Source: a virus. Taken from it: a stretch of DNA of 48,402 nt. A model generated the notes under the pieces. That model did no database searches. It worked only from the letters and a program-made list of their open reading frames with translations, and was not told the origin of the DNA. Position 1 is the first letter of the stretch. Every line of letters begins with the position of its first letter. The stretch spans positions 1 to 48,402 of the IMG/VR virus record IMGVR_UViG_3300030339_000067, one strand, 5' to 3'. Position numbers and translations under genes: made by a program. Shown here in pieces: positions 11,619-18,014 of the stretch.

Positions 11619-12296
11619 TTATCTGCGATATCCAGTGTAATCGCAGAATACGATAGCGGTGGTGTGAGGGATAAGACCGAAGTTACCATCATGCCAATCT
11701 GACCCTGTTTTTTGCGCGATACAGAAGTTCATGAATCGCTGGGTGAGGCGGAATCCACAAGTGTCTATCATGGCAGTAAGAAGATTCTCCCACATATGCG
11801 CTTGACCTGTTGTTCTTGCTCTTTGCAGACGGCGTGCTTGCCTCTCTACCTTGGGGGTTGTACCTCTAGTATAACATCCCGCTTTGCCGATATTCGCTAC
11901 AAGAGACTGAGTATAGATGGGATGCCCTTTGACATATCCGACCAACTTGGTCTCAGCGAGGAAACTGGCTACACCTACTTCTTTAGCAGCTTCGTAGATT
12001 TCTACCTCTCGCTGGCAGTAGTCCCAACCATTTGTGCTATTCGAGCCAGTATACTTGCAATACCTCGAATAGCTACTGGCAACCCCAACAAAAGGAATCT
12101 TCACAACGAAGTCGCAACCTTTAAAGATAAGGACGCCTTTAGTGCATCCAAAGGCAGTCTCGAAGGGAGGAACTTCCCCTGCTGCCATTGCATCTTTGAG
12201 GGGCTGAATAGCGGTATCGAAGTCCGAATAGGTAAGGCTCTGGAAACTGTCACAGAACTTGTCCAAGTAACTCATCACATTCTGAGGAGTAACCAT
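11619..12296 (-). CDS. Protein kinase-fold protein
   Basis: Encodes 225 residues from the ATG at 12294-12296 after AAAGGAA. Visible kinase-like landmarks: VVKIP with Lys66 (nucleotide-binding lysine), Glu97 in REVEIYEAA (helix C glutamate), a catalytic loop SDWHDGNFGL with Asp200, His202 and Asn205, and CDYTG with Asp219 in the DFG position. The Gly-rich loop is weak. The motif type D-x-H-x-x-N is common in atypical bacterial and phage kinases. Substrate unknown; modification of a host factor is an inference. Read from the leftward half of cassette 3. Confidence 0.7.
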   Translation of the reverse strand: MVTPQNVMSYLDKFCDSFQSLTYSDFDTAIQPLKDAMAAGEVPPFETAFGCTKGVLIFKGCDFVVKIPFVGVASSYSRYCKYTGSNSTNGWDYCQREVEIYEAAKEVGVASFLAETKLVGYVKGHPIYTQSLVANIGKAGCYTRGTTPKVERQARRLQRARTTGQAHMWENLLTAMIDTCGFRLTQRFMNFCIAQKTGSDWHDGNFGLIPHTTAIVFCDYTGYRR

Positions 12297-12331
12297 GACC
12301 AATTCCTTTCTTAGTAGCTTTTCGTAGGCTA

Positions 12332-12360
12332 AGCATAGCAAACCAGATAGAAGATAGCAA
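12332..12360 (-). promoter_or_regulatory. Leftward promoter of divergent cassette 3
   Basis: On the - strand, TTGCTA (12355-12360), a 17-bp spacer and TATGCT (12332-12337) preceded by TGC. It is separated by 44 bp from the rightward -35 at 12405. Drives the kinase-like gene. Confidence 0.72.
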
Positions 12361-12404
12361 GGTTTCAGGCAAAATTAATTCTAAATAATTTTTGAGTTTT
12401 CCTC

Positions 12405-12433
12405 TTGACAAATACTCGATTGTATGATACTGT
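12405..12433 (+). promoter_or_regulatory. Rightward promoter of divergent cassette 3
   Basis: TTGACA (12405-12410), a 17-bp spacer and TACTGT (12428-12433). The GC hairpin begins 9 bases after the last -10 base. Confidence 0.72.
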
Positions 12434-12439
12434 CAGATT

Positions 12440-12515
12440 TTCGCGCCGCCCACGGCGCGTCGAAATGTCAAGAGACAATCTCAACTTTCTGAGATTGTCT
12501 CTTGGGTGCTTTTCT
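12440..12515 (+). ncRNA. Candidate small RNA of cassette 3
   Basis: CGCGCCG/CGGCGCG around CCCA (12442-12459), then a 14-bp perfect stem (12470-12483 with 12490-12503) followed by GGGTGCTTTTCTT, a plausible but not ideal terminator. It ends before the stop of the gene at 12527 on the other strand. No reading frame. Confidence 0.55.
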
Positions 12516-12526
12516 TGGAGTATGTA

Positions 12527-12766
12527 CTAGTAGTAGTAGTACGAGTCCCTCCGTCCTGCCCAGTACCCCGCAGCGTAGCCTGCGCGATACCCGGAGTAGA
12601 AGGAGCGGTACTGAGCCGCGCGACGTGCGCGAATTCCCGCCCAGTAGCCTTCAATGTACTCGGCCCGGTGGTAAGGGTTTGGTCTGAATCCAGAAGCGCA
12701 AATCGGAGGGGCATAATAACCACGATCGTACCGCCCATCGGCAAAACCGCGAGAGTAGTGCTCCAT
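12527..12766 (-). CDS. Tyr/Arg/Gly-rich small protein
   Basis: Encodes 79 residues from the ATG at 12764-12766. Composition is extreme: repeated GYxAG-type blocks (GYWAGIRAR, GYRAGYAAGYWAGRRD) and a C-terminal run of four Tyr. The spacing of small and aromatic residues suggests an amphipathic helix or an RNA- or membrane-associated peptide. The longer frame to 13030 crosses another gene and a promoter. Second gene after 12774-12917, 7 bp downstream. No family recognised. Confidence 0.6.
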   Translation of the reverse strand: MEHYSRGFADGRYDRGYYAPPICASGFRPNPYHRAEYIEGYWAGIRARRAAQYRSFYSGYRAGYAAGYWAGRRDSYYYY

Positions 12767-12773
12767 GCTACGC

Positions 12774-12917
12774 CTACTTCTTCTGCGAGCCGGGCTTGTG
12801 GAAAGCGCCGTTGTCAGTAGTCCCAGATACAACGCGTCCGCCGACCATCTTGGTCTTGCCCATGTTCTCGAAAGCTTTGATACGAGCAGCCAGATTGTTC
12901 TTGCGACCTGTGGACAT
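12774..12917 (-). CDS. Basic 47-residue protein
   Basis: The ATG at 12915-12917 follows AAGGAG at good spacing. The protein is Lys/Arg-rich (N-terminus MSTGRKNNLAARIKAFENM, C-terminus HKPGSQKK) with a single helix-like segment. Promoter 12965-12993. It precedes the Tyr-rich protein gene by 7 bp, so the two are probably one operon. Nucleic-acid contact is conceivable but only from charge. Confidence 0.65.
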   Translation of the reverse strand: MSTGRKNNLAARIKAFENMGKTKMVGGRVVSGTTDNGAFHKPGSQKK

Positions 12918-12964
12918 TTCAGGCTCCTTCTGTCTGCGGCTCCCACCGCGTTTCCTGTAAGTTC

Positions 12965-12993
12965 ATTGTAGCATAGTTCTTTGACACTGACAA
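12965..12993 (-). promoter_or_regulatory. Leftward promoter overlapping an inverted-repeat arm
   Basis: On the - strand, TTGTCA (12988-12993), a 17-bp spacer and TACAAT (12965-12970). The -35 and the GTGTCA beside it match the promoter at 11001-11029. Confidence 0.8.
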
Positions 12994-13143
12994 GGGGATA
13001 GTAGAAGGGGTGATTAGGTTGCAATCCCACTCACTGAAGTCAGACCCTTCACTTTCGCTGTTAGCTATCCTGCGAATGGTTTAAACAGGAGAGGCTTTTT
13101 CTCCCGCGGGTGTACTCTTCTCTCCTACTATCCTCTTGTCAAT
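12988..13143. repeat. Long-armed inverted repeat, paralogous to unit 3 of the 11021-11445 RNA
   Basis: Arms near 12989-13004 and 13125-13140 are complementary at 15 of 16 positions. Both arms resemble those at 11025-11041 and 11136-11152 (core GACAAGRGGATAGT). As there, one arm contains the -35 box of the adjacent leftward promoter. The interior, about 120 bp, differs in sequence between the two copies. Confidence 0.65.
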
Positions 13144-13274
13144 GTGCGGGGTACCATATCTCCCGCTCCCGAGGTCACTAATCACGCCCCACAAGGTACC
13201 ATCCGTCGATAGTACCTCACCGCCCGTCGGCAGTCAAGCCCTTAGGACTTGGTGGCTCGGCCCTTACTTATTCC
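13144..13274. other. Structured 3' region of the 13275 gene
   Basis: No gene. On the - strand the stretch directly follows the stop codon at 13275 and contains CAAGTC/GGCTTG (with one G-U pair), GGTAC/GTACC around 13185-13220, and a GTGGGG/CCCC-CAC stem at about 13143-13191. It continues into the inverted repeat 12988-13143, so gene and structures may form one transcript. Confidence 0.45.
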
Positions 13275-13388
13275 TTACTTCACACGCACCTTACGCGAAG
13301 CCATCTTCGTCTGAAGGTTCTTAAGGTCAATCTCCATGACCTTCTCGGCAGTGAGAACAACGTGCGCGGGGCTGGTGTTCTTGCTCAT
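13275..13388 (-). CDS. Basic 37-residue protein
   Basis: The ATG at 13386-13388 follows TAGGAG. The sequence is helix-prone and basic, ending NLQTKMASRKVRVK. Own promoter (13430-13458), the leftward half of cassette 4. Too short for family recognition. The well-placed ribosome binding site and promoter are the main evidence. Confidence 0.6.
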   Translation of the reverse strand: MSKNTSPAHVVLTAEKVMEIDLKNLQTKMASRKVRVK

Positions 13389-13429
13389 GTCTGGCTCCTA
13401 AGTTCGTGTTCCTCTTACCTCGTAGATAC

Positions 13430-13458
13430 ATCTTAGCACCTTGGATGGGAGGATGCAA
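13430..13458 (-). promoter_or_regulatory. Leftward promoter of divergent cassette 4
   Basis: On the - strand, TTGCAT (13453-13458), a 17-bp spacer and TAAGAT (13430-13435) preceded by TGC. It is separated by 45 bp from the rightward -35 at 13504. Confidence 0.7.
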
Positions 13459-13503
13459 GGGTTTCGGGAAAAGAAAGAAAGAAATCTTTTTCGAGTTTTC
13501 CTC

Positions 13504-13532
13504 TTGACAAATGGTGGCCTTCGTGGTATAGT
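13504..13532 (+). promoter_or_regulatory. Rightward promoter of divergent cassette 4
   Basis: TTGACA (13504-13509), a 17-bp spacer and TATAGT (13527-13532). The hairpin begins 8 bases after the last -10 base. Confidence 0.75.
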
Positions 13533-13538
13533 CAAAAC

Positions 13539-13606
13539 TTGGCCGCGCGCGGCCAGCAAGCAGTGTGCCAACTTCTGTCTAAGCGAGTTGTCACACTATT
13601 TGCTCA
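13539..13606 (+). ncRNA. Candidate small RNA of cassette 4
   Basis: TGGCCG/CGGCCA around CGCG (13540-13555), then a long interrupted stem from about 13556 to 13603: GCAA/TTGC, AGTGTG/CACACT and CAACT/AGTTG separated by symmetric mismatches. No T-run was found, so the 3' end is open. It lies before the stop of the gene at 13682 on the other strand. Confidence 0.5.
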
Positions 13607-13681
13607 GTTCAAACCAAGAACCAGAATCCAGAAACAGATGATTGCAGTAACACAAATCATCCCAAGATGCAAGGTTGACAT

Positions 13682-14002
13682 TTACACACCTCCTGATTCG
13701 AGCATCCCATGGTTCTGTTCTCTGTACGGTCCTCCTTCAAACAGGCGCTCTCCTAAGATACACTGAGGGTAGGCAAGTGTTTCGCTATGGTCATTCGTAC
13801 ACTTCTCATACAGCGACCCTACGCAAGTTTTACCATTGTAGAGCATGAACCAAGTAGTAAGCTGTCCATTCACTGTGTATGTGCGTGTAGGTGATATGGT
13901 CAAGCGCTTGAAGCGCGAGCGCAGTGCTCCCATAGCAGTCTCGAAGGTTGGGTGCTTTCCTCCTCCACCATGTTCTAGCGAGACTGCTATGGTAGCACTC
14001 AT
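13682..14002 (-). CDS. Hypothetical protein
   Basis: Encodes 106 residues; the ATG at 14000-14002 lies 2 nt after the upstream stop, preceded by GAGG. The N-terminus has a Gly run (EHGGGGKHP), followed by a basic segment (LRSRFKRLTISPTRTYTV) and a Cys-containing C-terminal half. No family recognised. Last gene of a compact leftward run starting at 15202 or 14759. Confidence 0.65.
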   Translation of the reverse strand: MSATIAVSLEHGGGGKHPTFETAMGALRSRFKRLTISPTRTYTVNGQLTTWFMLYNGKTCVGSLYEKCTNDHSETLAYPQCILGERLFEGGPYREQNHGMLESGGV

Positions 14003-14004
14003 GA

Positions 14005-14511
14005 TTAGTTAACCTCGCTCTCTTGGCAGTTGTTGACGATTCTGTTGTATGGGATGGCGCTCAAGGTGATATGCGTGGGGCGCTCGTACCATACCTTCCA
14101 CTCTGGGTCAGAGTCTCCATGTGCAAGACGTGCGAAGATGTTATCCTCTACTACTTGACGATAGCGTGTTTTCTTGTAGGTGAGTTCACTTGTTTCACCG
14201 AGAGAGTATGTAATGGAGTTGGGGTAGATATGTGTCTCCCTTACTTTACCATCTCGGAGAGTCGCCCACGTATGGTCGCCGAGGTATCCAAGGAGAGGGA
14301 CGGTGTAAGTTTCCACCTTCTCCTCTCTCTTGCACTGCCCCATTGTGGCGAGGTAGAGGACGAGTGCGCCCATGTAGTAGAGCACTGCGGCGATGAGGAC
14401 AACGGGGATGATAGCCTCCCAAGCGATGGTGTGCGTCACTGTCCAGTAGATGATACAAGCAAGAACCGAGCAGATACCCTTCGCGATGTTCCTAAGTCCT
14501 GTAGCAGTCAT
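14005..14511 (-). CDS. Membrane protein with cytoplasmic domain
   Basis: Encodes 168 residues from an ATG at 14509-14511. Two hydrophobic segments, about 12-30 (GICSVLACIIYWTVTH) and 34-56 (IIPVVLIAAVLYYMGALVLYLA), are followed by about 110 polar, beta-prone residues. The protein is probably anchored by its N-terminus with the rest inside the cell. Coupled to the 106-residue gene downstream. Function unknown. Confidence 0.68.
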   Translation of the reverse strand: MTATGLRNIAKGICSVLACIIYWTVTHTIAWEAIIPVVLIAAVLYYMGALVLYLATMGQCKREEKVETYTVPLLGYLGDHTWATLRDGKVRETHIYPNSITYSLGETSELTYKKTRYRQVVEDNIFARLAHGDSDPEWKVWYERPTHITLSAIPYNRIVNNCQESEVN

Positions 14512-14523
14512 GGTATGTCCCTT

Positions 14524-14598
14524 CTAGTGCTTAGGGGCGCTTGGTGCGCCACAGATGAGAATGAAGAGAGCGACACAGACACCGATGCTCATTACCAT
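14524..14598 (-). CDS. Possible 24-residue membrane peptide
   Basis: Starts by one-base overlap (TAATG) with the stop of the gene at 14598-14759 and reads MVMSIGVCVALFILICGA followed by a short polar tail. A single hydrophobic segment and coupled start favour a real micro-protein, but the length makes chance possible. Confidence 0.35.
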   Translation of the reverse strand: MVMSIGVCVALFILICGAPSAPKH

Positions 14599-14759
14599 TA
14601 GTATTGCCGTCCTTCCTTGGTCACTGATACGACTTCGCCGCCATCTCGCTTGATGATACAGTTTGCGTGACGGACTGCGGTATCGAAGTTCTTGGTATGG
14701 GACTTCTTGATGATGATATGTCCCTGACGCTCGATGATGATGATATATATACCGGTCAT
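14598..14759 (-). CDS. 53-residue hypothetical protein
   Basis: The ATG at 14757-14759 follows AAGGGA. N-terminal Ile-rich beta-strand pattern (MTGIYIIIIERQGHIIIKK) and then a helix (FDTAVRHANCIIK). A small beta-beta-alpha-beta fold seems likely. No family recognised. Followed directly by the 24-residue frame. Confidence 0.55.
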   Translation of the reverse strand: MTGIYIIIIERQGHIIIKKSHTKNFDTAVRHANCIIKRDGGEVVSVTKEGRQY

Positions 14760-14776
14760 GGTCTATCCCTTCTTTG

Positions 14777-14798
14777 GGTGGGGATTGCTCCCCACCCT
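14777..14798. other. Hairpin between small genes
   Basis: GGGTGGGG pairs with CCCCACCC across a 6-nt loop. No T-run on either side, so it is not a clear terminator; it may protect or separate mRNA segments. Confidence 0.5.
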
Positions 14799-14807
14799 TG
14801 GAGTCTG

Positions 14808-14987
14808 CTAGGCGCGATATCCTGCGTGGGCGTGATTGATGACTTGCGCGGGTTCCTGTCCCGTGGTCGCGACTTCTGCCGCGATGAGCGCGCCGGTGTC
14901 AAGAGCAACGATACAGTTTGAGCAAGTGTCGCAGGGGCAAGTGGAGCAAAGCTTCCAATTCGCGCGGATGTTCTCTATGTTGGTCAC
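14808..14987 (-). CDS. Small protein with Cys cluster, GTG start
   Basis: Encodes 59 residues. The GTG shares one base with the TAG of the upstream gene. CSTCPCDTCSNC near residues 15-26 supplies five cysteines spaced as in metal-binding knuckles. Upstream is another Cys-cluster protein (14987-15202), suggesting a functional pair. No family recognised. Confidence 0.6.
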   Translation of the reverse strand: MTNIENIRANWKLCSTCPCDTCSNCIVALDTGALIAAEVATTGQEPAQVINHAHAGYRA

Positions 14988-15202
14988 TATGACAACCGCC
15001 CCTCTGTATAAGCGAGTTCCTCGGCGCGCTCGTCGGCGCGCGCGATGATGTCAAGCTGGTAGTCTAGGTCGGCGAATGCGGCGAACACTCTACACTCGGC
15101 TTGGAAGTAGCTCCCAGAGACAAGACAGCTTTCGCAGTTGCCGCTACACTCGGTTGCATCGCTCTGCTCTTGCAGCATCTCGCGTGTCTCTTGGTCTGTC
15201 AT
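14987..15202 (-). CDS. Small Cys-containing acidic protein
   Basis: Encodes 71 residues from the ATG at 15200-15202 after GAAGGG. The longer frame to 15295 lacks a ribosome binding site. Cysteines at CSGNCESC (near residues 19-26) and one further Cys at about 37; the C-terminal half is helical and acidic. Probably first gene of the leftward operon driven by the promoter at 15454-15482. Confidence 0.62.
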   Translation of the reverse strand: MTDQETREMLQEQSDATECSGNCESCLVSGSYFQAECRVFAAFADLDYQLDIIARADERAEELAYTEGRLS

Positions 15203-15453
15203 TGTCTTTTCCCTTCGCCAGTGGTGCGGGTTTCTTTCGATGGGTCCATTCTCCTCTTTTGGTCTGACACTTACAAGAGAAATTCTCATCTCCACATAAT
15301 CTCCACAACTCTAACGCTCTACTGCGATGGAGTAGAGGGGGGGGCGTCATTTGGGCAAATTTCACAAAAATTTAACAATTGGTTTCCCTCACGACATTCC
15401 CGTCCATCAGAGCATTTTCCAATTCTAAAAACGAAAACCTTCCCAACAATTCT
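15203..15453. other. Leader region without a gene
   Basis: Contains a CTCTACT/AGTAGAG hairpin near 15317-15337 and a run of eight G just after it. Only frames of about a dozen codons occur, none with a good ribosome binding site. It probably forms a 250-nt leader of the leftward operon. Confidence 0.4.
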
Positions 15454-15482
15454 ATTATACTATAATAAAAATTCCCCGTCAA
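15454..15482 (-). promoter_or_regulatory. Leftward promoter at the right border of the GC-rich block
   Basis: On the - strand, TTGACG (15477-15482), a 17-bp spacer and TATAAT (15454-15459). It is divergent from the late promoter at 15516-15544. Confidence 0.8.
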
Positions 15483-15515
15483 TTATCTCACTTTTAACTT
15501 TCCTTTATGAAATCC

Positions 15516-15544
15516 TTGACTTTGGGAAAATTTTGTGATATACT
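15516..15544 (+). promoter_or_regulatory. Promoter of the morphogenesis operon
   Basis: TTGACT (15516-15521), a 17-bp spacer and TATACT (15539-15544) with TGTG before it. It lies 30 bp before the first structural-operon gene, which has AAAGGAG before its ATG. Confidence 0.83.
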
Positions 15545-15573
15545 TAGGTTAAGCTAGAAGAAAGGAGAGTTTA

Positions 15574-16647
15574 ATGCAAAAGCAGATCAAACTCGATTAC
15601 TCTTTGGAATCCCCCGAAGAGCGGACATTACTCGTACACCAAATCGTAGAAAATACTCCTTCTTCACACTTGACCTCGCAATATAAAGAAATATTAGCAA
15701 ACTATATCATTTTAACAGCCGACAAAAAAGAGCGCAGACAAAGAAAAATTTTAACTGAAGACCGCATGGTCACTGTGAATAAAAGGGAAACGTCCTACGA
15801 AGCATTAGTAGATAAGTTAGAAAATGGAGAAGATGGAATTTATAATCTTATGCGGGAAGATAAGAACACCCTTCTCTCCCCTAAAGCCCCAATCACGCAA
15901 GAAGAAATTGACACTATTCCCGCACTCAAATCTTTAGTAGATGTTATCTCAATCATGGCCCCTATGGCAACTAAGGCTATCGGGACTGGCAAAAGAGCTT
16001 TCCTATTGAAGAAACACCTAATTCAAATGCGGCAGGATCAATATGTAATCCGTAATGGCGCAAAAGAACCAGCTAAAGCGAATGCTTTAATTAAATCTTT
16101 GGCCAAGACAGAGTTACCAGAAACAGTCTATCTTAATGATAACCAAGAGGTCCGCAGCACAGGATATGTAAATCTATACAATCCCGCGCATGTCGAAGCT
16201 CTATTGTGTCATTACTCCGCTTTGAAGCAAGAGGTATGGGAAGACTTAGGGTACGATATGCATTTCTTATTAATGGACTTAGATGATTTAATAATGCGGA
16301 CCCTATATGAAAAACATCCTCTCTTGTTTGATCTCTTGGTATATAAAATTGATGGAGATACCAATTTAGAAATACAAGAGAAGTTAGATGCGGATTTTGG
16401 TATTAAACACTCTCTTGAGTATTTATCCTCTCTATGGCGCAATAAGATACCTAAATTAATAGCAAACAAAGCTCAGGAAGAATGGTTAATTTATCATTTC
16501 ACAATGGAAGAAAAAGCTAAGTGGAAGAAATGTAGTAGATGCGGCCAGATCAAACTAGCTCACAACACATTCTTCTCAAAAAACAAGACTTCCAAGGATG
16601 GTTTCTACTCAGTATGTAAAAGTTGCCGCAATACTAAAAAGAAGTAG
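15574..16647 (+). CDS. Packaging-region protein with C-terminal zinc ribbon
   Basis: Encodes 357 residues, mostly helical. The C-terminus carries C320-x2-C323-x24-C348-x2-C351 with a FFSKNKTSKDG stretch between the pairs, a zinc-ribbon type often found in phage proteins and HNH or endonuclease VII-like enzymes. No catalytic HNH residues were seen. A helix-turn-helix-like segment (SLEYLSSLWRNKIPK) lies near residue 290. Position two genes before TerL suggests a role in DNA recognition for packaging, but that is inference. Confidence 0.7.
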   Translation: MQKQIKLDYSLESPEERTLLVHQIVENTPSSHLTSQYKEILANYIILTADKKERRQRKILTEDRMVTVNKRETSYEALVDKLENGEDGIYNLMREDKNTLLSPKAPITQEEIDTIPALKSLVDVISIMAPMATKAIGTGKRAFLLKKHLIQMRQDQYVIRNGAKEPAKANALIKSLAKTELPETVYLNDNQEVRSTGYVNLYNPAHVEALLCHYSALKQEVWEDLGYDMHFLLMDLDDLIMRTLYEKHPLLFDLLVYKIDGDTNLEIQEKLDADFGIKHSLEYLSSLWRNKIPKLIANKAQEEWLIYHFTMEEKAKWKKCSRCGQIKLAHNTFFSKNKTSKDGFYSVCKSCRNTKKK

Positions 16648-16657
16648 GTGAATTTTA

Positions 16658-16855
16658 ATGAAAACTGAAACTATACAAGTTACTCTTGATACCAGTCAAG
16701 TAACAGTTATGTTAAAGAAACTTACTGCACAGTTGCAAAAAGCTACTACTTCTCTTACAGAGTTAAAGTATACTCTCCAAGAAGCTGGAGATTTTGACAG
16801 TCTTGAGCATAGGTATCCTGAGCGCAGTGGGAGAAGAGGTCTAAATGAGTACTAA
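16658..16855 (+). CDS. Small coiled-coil protein
   Basis: Encodes 65 residues. Residues 8-43 form a likely coiled coil (VTVMLKKLTAQLQKATTSL). The basic C-terminus overlaps the next gene by 11 bp. Small and between two zinc-binding proteins ahead of TerL; possibly a small packaging factor. Not assignable by sequence. Confidence 0.6.
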   Translation: MKTETIQVTLDTSQVTVMLKKLTAQLQKATTSLTELKYTLQEAGDFDSLEHRYPERSGRRGLNEY

Positions 16856-18014
16856 ATTTTGTAGTAAATGTAGAAAGACTCTAGATGAAGGAGGTTTCTA
16901 CACATATAAAGATAAAACTAAAACTGAACAATGCAAAAAATGTATGACTATGCATATTGATAATTATGATCCAGAAACCTATCTTTGGCTCTTACAGAAA
17001 ATGGATGTTCCTTTTATTAAAGAAGAATGGAACACTTTGCGTGATCGGGCATATGCTAAAAATCCGCATACTATGAATGGCATGTCAGTCTTTGGTAAAT
17101 ATCTTTCCAAAATGAAATTAAAACAATGGCAAGATTATACTTGGGAAGATTCAGAAAAGCTTCAAGCAGAAAAAGATTTAAAGATGAAGCATGCGCAAGA
17201 CATAGGTGAGATTACTCCTGCGGGAGAACTTAAGCGACTCTTTGAGGAAGGCAAGATTACAGAAGCAGAATTTCTTACCTTGTCAGAAGAGTCAGATGCG
17301 AAACCACCTGCGGCCAGTGGCTTCTATCCCACTAACAATCCAGGGTTTGAAGAAATTGACTTTATAGATATTGCCGCAGAATTAACACCAGAAGATAAAA
17401 TGGAACTGGCAATGAAATGGGGTAGATTATATACTCCTACTCAATGGGTTATGCTAGAAAAAATGTATGTTGAATATGTTGAGTCATTTGATGTTCAAGG
17501 TGCGGACCGCGAGTCTACATTGAAAATGATTTGCAAAACTTCTTTGAAGATGGATGAGGCAATTGACTGTAACGATATAGAAACTTACTTAAAGCTATCT
17601 AGAGTTTATGAGCCATTGCGGAAATCGGGTAAGTTCACAGAAGCTCAGAATAAAGAAGGAAATAAAGACTTAATAGATTCCGTTGGAGAGCTAGTTGCTC
17701 TTTGCGAAAAAGAAGGAGGCTTTATTCCTAGATTAGAAACAGAATTTGATCAAGATATTATAGACAAAACTATTCAGGATATGAATAAGTATACTTACAA
17801 TCTAGTAACTAAAGATATGGGTCTTGATGAACAAATTCAAAATCATCTAAAGAAAATGGAACTTCAAGCGCAAATGGAAGAAACAGAAGAAGAGCAATTA
17901 AATGAAGATTTGTCTATTGAAGATATAGAGCAATCTGTTCTTGATGATGTTGATTTCCAAGACTTCTATGAAGAAATAGAGTCTCAAAAAGCAGATGATG
18001 AAAATGGCGCTTAA
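16845..18014 (+). CDS. Zinc-ribbon protein upstream of TerL, candidate small terminase subunit
   Basis: Encodes 389 residues. The N-terminal C6-x2-C9-x20-C30-x2-C33 motif implies one zinc ribbon. The remainder is helical and acidic, with a Glu-rich C-terminus. It overlaps TerL by 20 bp. TerS usually lies at this position, but it is normally shorter and has a helix-turn-helix; here the DNA-contact role would fall to the zinc ribbon. TerS is a context-based suggestion only. Confidence 0.6.
   Translation: MSTKFCSKCRKTLDEGGFYTYKDKTKTEQCKKCMTMHIDNYDPETYLWLLQKMDVPFIKEEWNTLRDRAYAKNPHTMNGMSVFGKYLSKMKLKQWQDYTWEDSEKLQAEKDLKMKHAQDIGEITPAGELKRLFEEGKITEAEFLTLSEESDAKPPAASGFYPTNNPGFEEIDFIDIAAELTPEDKMELAMKWGRLYTPTQWVMLEKMYVEYVESFDVQGADRESTLKMICKTSLKMDEAIDCNDIETYLKLSRVYEPLRKSGKFTEAQNKEGNKDLIDSVGELVALCEKEGGFIPRLETEFDQDIIDKTIQDMNKYTYNLVTKDMGLDEQIQNHLKKMELQAQMEETEEEQLNEDLSIEDIEQSVLDDVDFQDFYEEIESQKADDENGA

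Noticed and set aside
11712-12314. 200-codon + strand open frame opposite the kinase-like gene.
   Set aside because: Antisense shadow of a gene with recognisable motifs; no promoter or start signal.
14023-14601. 192-codon + strand open frame opposite the small membrane genes.
   Set aside because: Antisense to three coupled - strand genes; no initiation signals.
14777-14798. GGGTGGGG/CCCCACCC hairpin as an intrinsic terminator.
   Set aside because: No T-run follows on either strand.
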